In this document: positions 7,145-9,539 of the stretch, in pieces
Layout of the letters: the number at the start of each line of letters is the position of its first letter
Numbering within the stretch: position 1 is the first letter of the stretch
Translations under genes and position numbers: made by a program
The notes under the pieces: generated by a model
Told to the model about the DNA's origin: nothing
What the model saw: the letters and a program-made list of their open reading frames with translations, nothing else
Databases searched by the model: none
Assembly: GCA_030430125.1 (NCBI GenBank)
Contig: JAUIGA010000102.1
Span: 1 to 9,539, forward strand
Reading direction: 5' to 3'
Length of the DNA: 9,539 nt
Origin: Chloroflexia bacterium
GTDB lineage: Bacteria > Chloroflexota > Chloroflexia > Thermomicrobiales > UBA6265

Positions 7145-7188
7145 AACTTAAAGTATAAGTTTACTTTTGTCAATCACTCGTGCACAAT
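7145..7188. promoter_or_regulatory. Divergent promoter region with interlocked inverted repeats
   Basis: This is an AT-rich island: 30 of the 37 bases at 7137-7173 are A or T, in a GC-rich window. On the minus strand TTGACA (7173-7168, perfect -35) is followed after 17 bp by TAAGTT (7150-7145, weak -10), directed at the DUF4397 gene. On the plus strand TTTACT (7160-7165) is followed after 17 bp by CACAAT (7183-7188), directed at the MerR regulator gene; both hexamers match 4 of 6. The block 7145-7166 reads AACTTA, AAGTA, TAAGTT, TACTT: unit 1 pairs with unit 3 and unit 2 with unit 4, giving two overlapping dyads. They cover the minus-strand -10 and the plus-strand -35, a fitting place for an operator that controls both genes, most simply autoregulation by the adjacent MerR protein. 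Promoter assignment is by eye. Confidence 0.55.
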
Positions 7189-7267
7189 GGCACCACACCC
7201 GTGCCCTCCGGCCATTGCCGGTGTTCGGCGCGAGTGGTACACCGTTTGGTGAACTGGAGGTTGCGCC

Positions 7268-8215
7268 GTGGGCACCGACGCCGAGCAACATGAATTGGAC
7301 AGAGGTGCCCTGATGCCGATCGGCAGGGTCGTCGAGCTCGTACGGCGAGACCACCCCACCGTTACCCCGTCCAGCCTCCGCTTCCTCGAACGCGAAGGGT
7401 TACTCGTACCCACCCGGACTCCCGGCGGGCACCGCCTCTACTCCGAGGCGGATGTACAGCGCATCCTGCAAATCAAGGAGTGGCAGGCGCACCGCCTCTC
7501 CCTCACCGACATCAAGCAGCGCCTGCTCGATCGTGACAGCTTGCCCGATCCCACCGCCCTGACCAGATCATTTCTCGACCAGGTGTTCAATGGAAGCGTC
7601 GAAGCTGCTGGCCAAACCATTCTCGCGGCTGACGACCTTGGGGTCCCGCTTCACACCTTGTTCGGCGACGTCATCGAACCCGCCCTGATCGAGATCGGCC
7701 GTGGCTGGCAACACGGCACTGTCCTTGTTGCCCAGGAGAAAACGGTCTCCGAACTGGCCCGCGACATCATCGCCGAGCTTTCCCTTCGCCACGCCGCACC
7801 AGACCCGCAGGGACCTGTCGTGGTCGCGGCGTGCGTCGCTGGAGAGCGACACGAGCTCGGTTTGCGCATGATCGTGGGGCTGCTGCGCGCGGATGGGTAT
7901 CAGGTTCGATACCTCGGCGCCGACGTCGAAACCGGCATCCTGCTCGATGCCGTTCGCCTACACCCTCCCGCTGCCGTACTGCTCTCGGCACCACTCGGCG
8001 CCGATGCCGCCCCGCTCGAGGAAACCATCGCGGCGCTGGTCAGGGAACGGGGGCCTTCCGGACTGCCGCACATCATCGCGGGGGGCCGAATGGCGATACG
8101 AGATCCGCAGCGCGTCTCTGCGCTCGGGGCGATTCCCGTCAACGGCGGGGGGCTGCGTGTGGTCACCCAAAAAGTGATGCGCTTGCTCGCGTCCAATCCG
8201 ATTGGCGGCCACTGA
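7268..8215 (+). CDS. MerR-family regulator with B12-binding domain (CarH/LitR-like)
   Basis: The GTG at 7268 is preceded by GGAGG with a 7-nt spacer, giving 315 residues, close to CarH length. Residues 16-86 are a MerR winged helix (MPIGRVVELV, SLRFLEREGLL, TPGGHRLYSEADV). Residues about 95-170 match the four-helix cap of B12-binding domains (IEIGRGWQHGTVLVAQEK), and residues about 183-310 are the Rossmann-like cobalamin fold with the lower-ligand motif E193-x-H195-x-x-G198 in AGERHELGLR, then GADV, LSAPLG and IIAGGR. CarH proteins bind adenosylcobalamin, tetramerise on DNA in the dark, block carotenoid genes and fall apart in light. Here the CarH Wx9EH signature is Wx9EK (W147, E157, K158), and the residue after Trp, His132 in Thermus CarH, is Gln148. 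Light sensing by the known chemistry is therefore uncertain, though cobalamin binding looks intact. It is divergent from the DUF4397 gene and overlaps the next gene by one base. Confidence 0.9.
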   Translation: MGTDAEQHELDRGALMPIGRVVELVRRDHPTVTPSSLRFLEREGLLVPTRTPGGHRLYSEADVQRILQIKEWQAHRLSLTDIKQRLLDRDSLPDPTALTRSFLDQVFNGSVEAAGQTILAADDLGVPLHTLFGDVIEPALIEIGRGWQHGTVLVAQEKTVSELARDIIAELSLRHAAPDPQGPVVVAACVAGERHELGLRMIVGLLRADGYQVRYLGADVETGILLDAVRLHPPAAVLLSAPLGADAAPLEETIAALVRERGPSGLPHIIAGGRMAIRDPQRVSALGAIPVNGGGLRVVTQKVMRLLASNPIGGH

Positions 8216-8598
8216 TGCGCATTTGGGATGTTCCGCCTCATCAACTCTGCCGCCAACACCTGCTCGGCGAGCATCGGGAACTGCACGGGTTGTGGAATAT
8301 CCTCACGCAGGGAAAACACGGGTACCGCCGCCACCCGGAGACCATTCGCTGGCAAGGTCGGCTCGCCGCGCTCTTTCAGCGGCACGAGAGGATCGTCGCG
8401 GAGATGGCGCGACGCGGCTACAACCATGCCTCGCCCCTCGATCCCGCACTGGCCACCGGCAGCCCGGTGCAGGATCGCTTCGTCGACCCCATCGAGCGCC
8501 AGTACGAACTGCTGCGAGCAAAGAAATGTGGCTGCAGGGTGGTCGCAGGGATTGACCCCCCGGCGCGCGACGGCGACCATAGCCGGGATTCGATCTGA
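8215..8598 (+). CDS. Pyrimidine dimer DNA glycosylase / endonuclease V-like protein
   Basis: The ATG at 8215 shares its A with the regulator's TGA (TGATG), so the start is set by translational coupling; the frame is open upstream only as a shadow of the regulator. The 127-residue product MRIWDVPPHQLCRQHLLGEH... resembles the Pyr_excise family (PF03013), whose model is T4 endonuclease V (138 residues). That enzyme flips and cuts out UV-induced cyclobutane dimers, then nicks the abasic site. QHLLGEHREL (14-23) aligns with the T4 QHLMAEYREL, so E22 matches catalytic Glu23 and R21 matches Arg22; RHERIVAEMARRGYNH (56-71) aligns with the later T4 helix RQIELIAECLKRGF. The Thr2 whose amino group attacks DNA in T4 is not present (Arg2 follows Met1), and the aromatic C-terminal patch is missing. 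Many bacterial members start MR(I/L)W, so this may be the normal form of a subfamily with different chemistry. A hairpin CCAAT-CCG-ATTGG (8193-8205) lies just before the start. Confidence 0.8.
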   Translation: MRIWDVPPHQLCRQHLLGEHRELHGLWNILTQGKHGYRRHPETIRWQGRLAALFQRHERIVAEMARRGYNHASPLDPALATGSPVQDRFVDPIERQYELLRAKKCGCRVVAGIDPPARDGDHSRDSI

Positions 8599-8624
8599 GG
8601 ACGCACGAAAGGACCAACACCTCG

Positions 8625-9428
8625 ATGCCGACCACAACGCCCCCGGCAATCCCTGACTGGGGACCGCTCGCAGCGCAGCTCGCCGACATCCCCGACAAAA
8701 TGCGCGTCTCGGTGGCCGCACGGCACCTGGCCTCGGGCAGCACGCTCGACCACGACGCGGAACGCGAGGTGAGCTCCGCGAGCACGATCAAGACGCTCAT
8801 CCTGGCCGCCATCGCCCGGGCGATCGATGCAGGGCGGCTCTCGCCCGACGACGATGTCACCGTCACCGAGGAGATGCGCTGTCCCGGCTCCGGTGTGCTC
8901 AACTGGCTCCACGAGGGCATCACCCTGCCGGTGCGGGACCACGCCTGGCTGATGATCGCGATCTCCGACAACACCGCGTCGAACGCCATGATCCATGCCG
9001 CCGGGCTGGACGCGATCCGGCAACTTGCCACCGAGCTCGATGTCGCGTCCATCAAGCTCGAGCGGATGTTCATGGGCACGCCGCCACCGGACCAGGCGCA
9101 CCGCAACCGCGTTACCGCGCGCGCCCTGACCGATCTCCTCACCGCGATCTGGAACGACACAGCCGCGTCGCCGGAACAGTGCGCGTGGATGCGCCAGCTG
9201 CACGGCGACCAGCAACATCGCGATCGGCTCGCCCGTCACCTGCCTGATGGGGTGTCCTACGCCGGCAAGACCGGCACCCTCACCGGTATCTCCCACGACA
9301 TTGGCGTCATCGAGGGCCCGGCGGGCAGGGTCGCCATCTCGGCCCTGATCGAAAGCACCGCCAGCAAGTACGAAGACGACGCCTTCCTCGGCGCGATCGG
9401 CAAGGCCGTCGCTGACATCGTGTCGTGA
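8625..9428 (+). CDS. Class A beta-lactamase-related serine hydrolase
   Basis: This 267-residue protein shows the three penicillin-recognising motifs in order: SxxK at S53-T-I-K56, SDN at S114-D115-N116 (SDNTASNAMI) and KTG at K215-T216-G217 (YAGKTGTLTGISHDIGVI). Length and order match class A beta-lactamase fold proteins (Beta-lactamase2, PF13354). I see no signal peptide: the N-terminus MPTTTPPAIPDWGPLA is short and polar, so it may be cytoplasmic or exported by another route. The omega-loop region (about 145-160, LERMFMGTPPPDQAHRN) lacks the ExxLN motif that carries Glu166 in true class A beta-lactamases, so efficient beta-lactam hydrolysis is doubtful and an esterase, peptidase or cell-wall role is as likely. 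AAAGGA lies 11 nt before the ATG. It begins 26 nt after the glycosylase stop, so it is probably the third gene of the same operon. There is no visible link to light or repair. Confidence 0.88.
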   Translation: MPTTTPPAIPDWGPLAAQLADIPDKMRVSVAARHLASGSTLDHDAEREVSSASTIKTLILAAIARAIDAGRLSPDDDVTVTEEMRCPGSGVLNWLHEGITLPVRDHAWLMIAISDNTASNAMIHAAGLDAIRQLATELDVASIKLERMFMGTPPPDQAHRNRVTARALTDLLTAIWNDTAASPEQCAWMRQLHGDQQHRDRLARHLPDGVSYAGKTGTLTGISHDIGVIEGPAGRVAISALIESTASKYEDDAFLGAIGKAVADIVS

Positions 9429-9450
9429 CGATGGCCACAACCGAGAAACC

Positions 9451-9477
9451 GTCATGCAGAGCGCAGCGAAGCATCTC
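9451..9477. repeat. Likely copy of a dispersed intergenic repeat
   Basis: After the hydrolase gene the sequence reads GTCATGCAGAGCGCAGCGAA then GCATCTC. It closely resembles a repeat I recall from intergenic regions of many bacterial genomes (GTCATGCTGAGC... GCGAAGCATCT), known for yielding spurious peptides such as LRCAQHD and FAALCMT. The minus-strand translation here indeed gives MLRCALHD and FAALCMTV. Only one copy is in the window, so repetition cannot be seen directly. Confidence 0.5.
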
Positions 9478-9489
9478 CGCGCGAAGCGC

Positions 9490-9506
9490 CGGCACCTCCG
9501 GTGCCG
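9490..9506. terminator. Small hairpin after the hydrolase gene, possible terminator
   Basis: CGGCACC (9490-9496), TCC loop, GGTGCCG (9500-9506) form a perfect 7-bp stem 62 bp past the hydrolase stop. No T-tract follows on either strand, so termination is uncertain. The remaining bases of 9429-9539 show no supported gene. Confidence 0.35.
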
Positions 9507-9539
9507 AACGGGACAAGGAGCCACCGCGCTATTCCGCCC

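Noticed and set aside
7831..8214. N-terminal extension of the glycosylase frame to an ATG at 7831
   Set aside because: The added 128 codons overlap the regulator's cobalamin domain in another frame and read as Arg-rich noise; homology begins exactly at the ATG at 8215.
8418..9524. Minus-strand open frame of 368 codons opposite the glycosylase and hydrolase
   Set aside because: It is antisense to two motif-supported genes; its first residues come from the putative dispersed repeat (FAALCMT).
9431..9539. Possible start of a new plus-strand gene at ATG 9431
   Set aside because: There is no ribosome site, the frame runs through the putative repeat and the 7-bp hairpin, and the peptide shows no family features.
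1..9539. CRISPR array, tRNA/rRNA gene or insertion sequence
   Set aside because: I saw no regularly spaced short repeats, no tRNA-like cloverleaf or rRNA stretch, and no transposase; the only large repeat is the protein-coding duplication in the DUF4397 gene.

Overview
This GC-rich window reads as a compact isoprenoid/carotenoid and photoprotection locus from a free-living bacterium. The type 2 (FMN-dependent) IPP isomerase, bacterial CrtI and CrtB, a vitamin-B12-binding MerR regulator and a DUF4397 secreted protein would suit a Chloroflexota (Thermomicrobia-like) genome. That assignment is inference from gene content only; an actinobacterium or Deinococcus-Thermus member cannot be excluded.

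Layout. Positions 1-455 (minus) hold the first 151 codons of a family 2 glycosyltransferase that runs off the left edge. A 134-bp gap with a 12-bp palindrome separates it from the divergent phytoene desaturase crtI (590-2098, plus). CrtI converges, with 26 bp between stops, on a minus-strand operon transcribed from about 5583 down to 2125: an SRPBCC + TIGR01777-type SDR protein, then IPP isomerase type 2 (TGATG overlap), then phytoene synthase crtB (14-bp overlap). A 12-bp perfect hairpin at 5602-5634 lies upstream of that operon. Next comes a secreted protein made of a duplicated 215-residue DUF4397 module (5669-7078, minus). A 189-bp divergent intergenic region with an AT-rich island and interlocked inverted repeats separates it from a plus-strand operon: a CarH/LitR-like MerR-cobalamin regulator (7268-8215), a T4-endonuclease-V-like pyrimidine dimer glycosylase (8215-8598, TGATG overlap) and a class A beta-lactamase-like serine hydrolase (8625-9428). 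The right end (9429-9539) is non-coding and holds what looks like a piece of a dispersed intergenic repeat and a small hairpin. No gap exceeds 300 bases.

How it may work together. IPP isomerase balances C5 units, CrtB condenses geranylgeranyl diphosphate to phytoene, CrtI desaturates it, and the glycosyltransferase may decorate the pigment. The B12-type regulator is the kind that in other bacteria represses carotenoid genes in the dark and releases them in light. Here its stop codon overlaps the start of a UV-damage repair gene, which suggests that shielding (pigment) and repair (dimer excision) share one control. The main cautions are that the regulator lacks the histidines tied to CarH photochemistry and that the glycosylase lacks the catalytic Thr2 of T4 endonuclease V.
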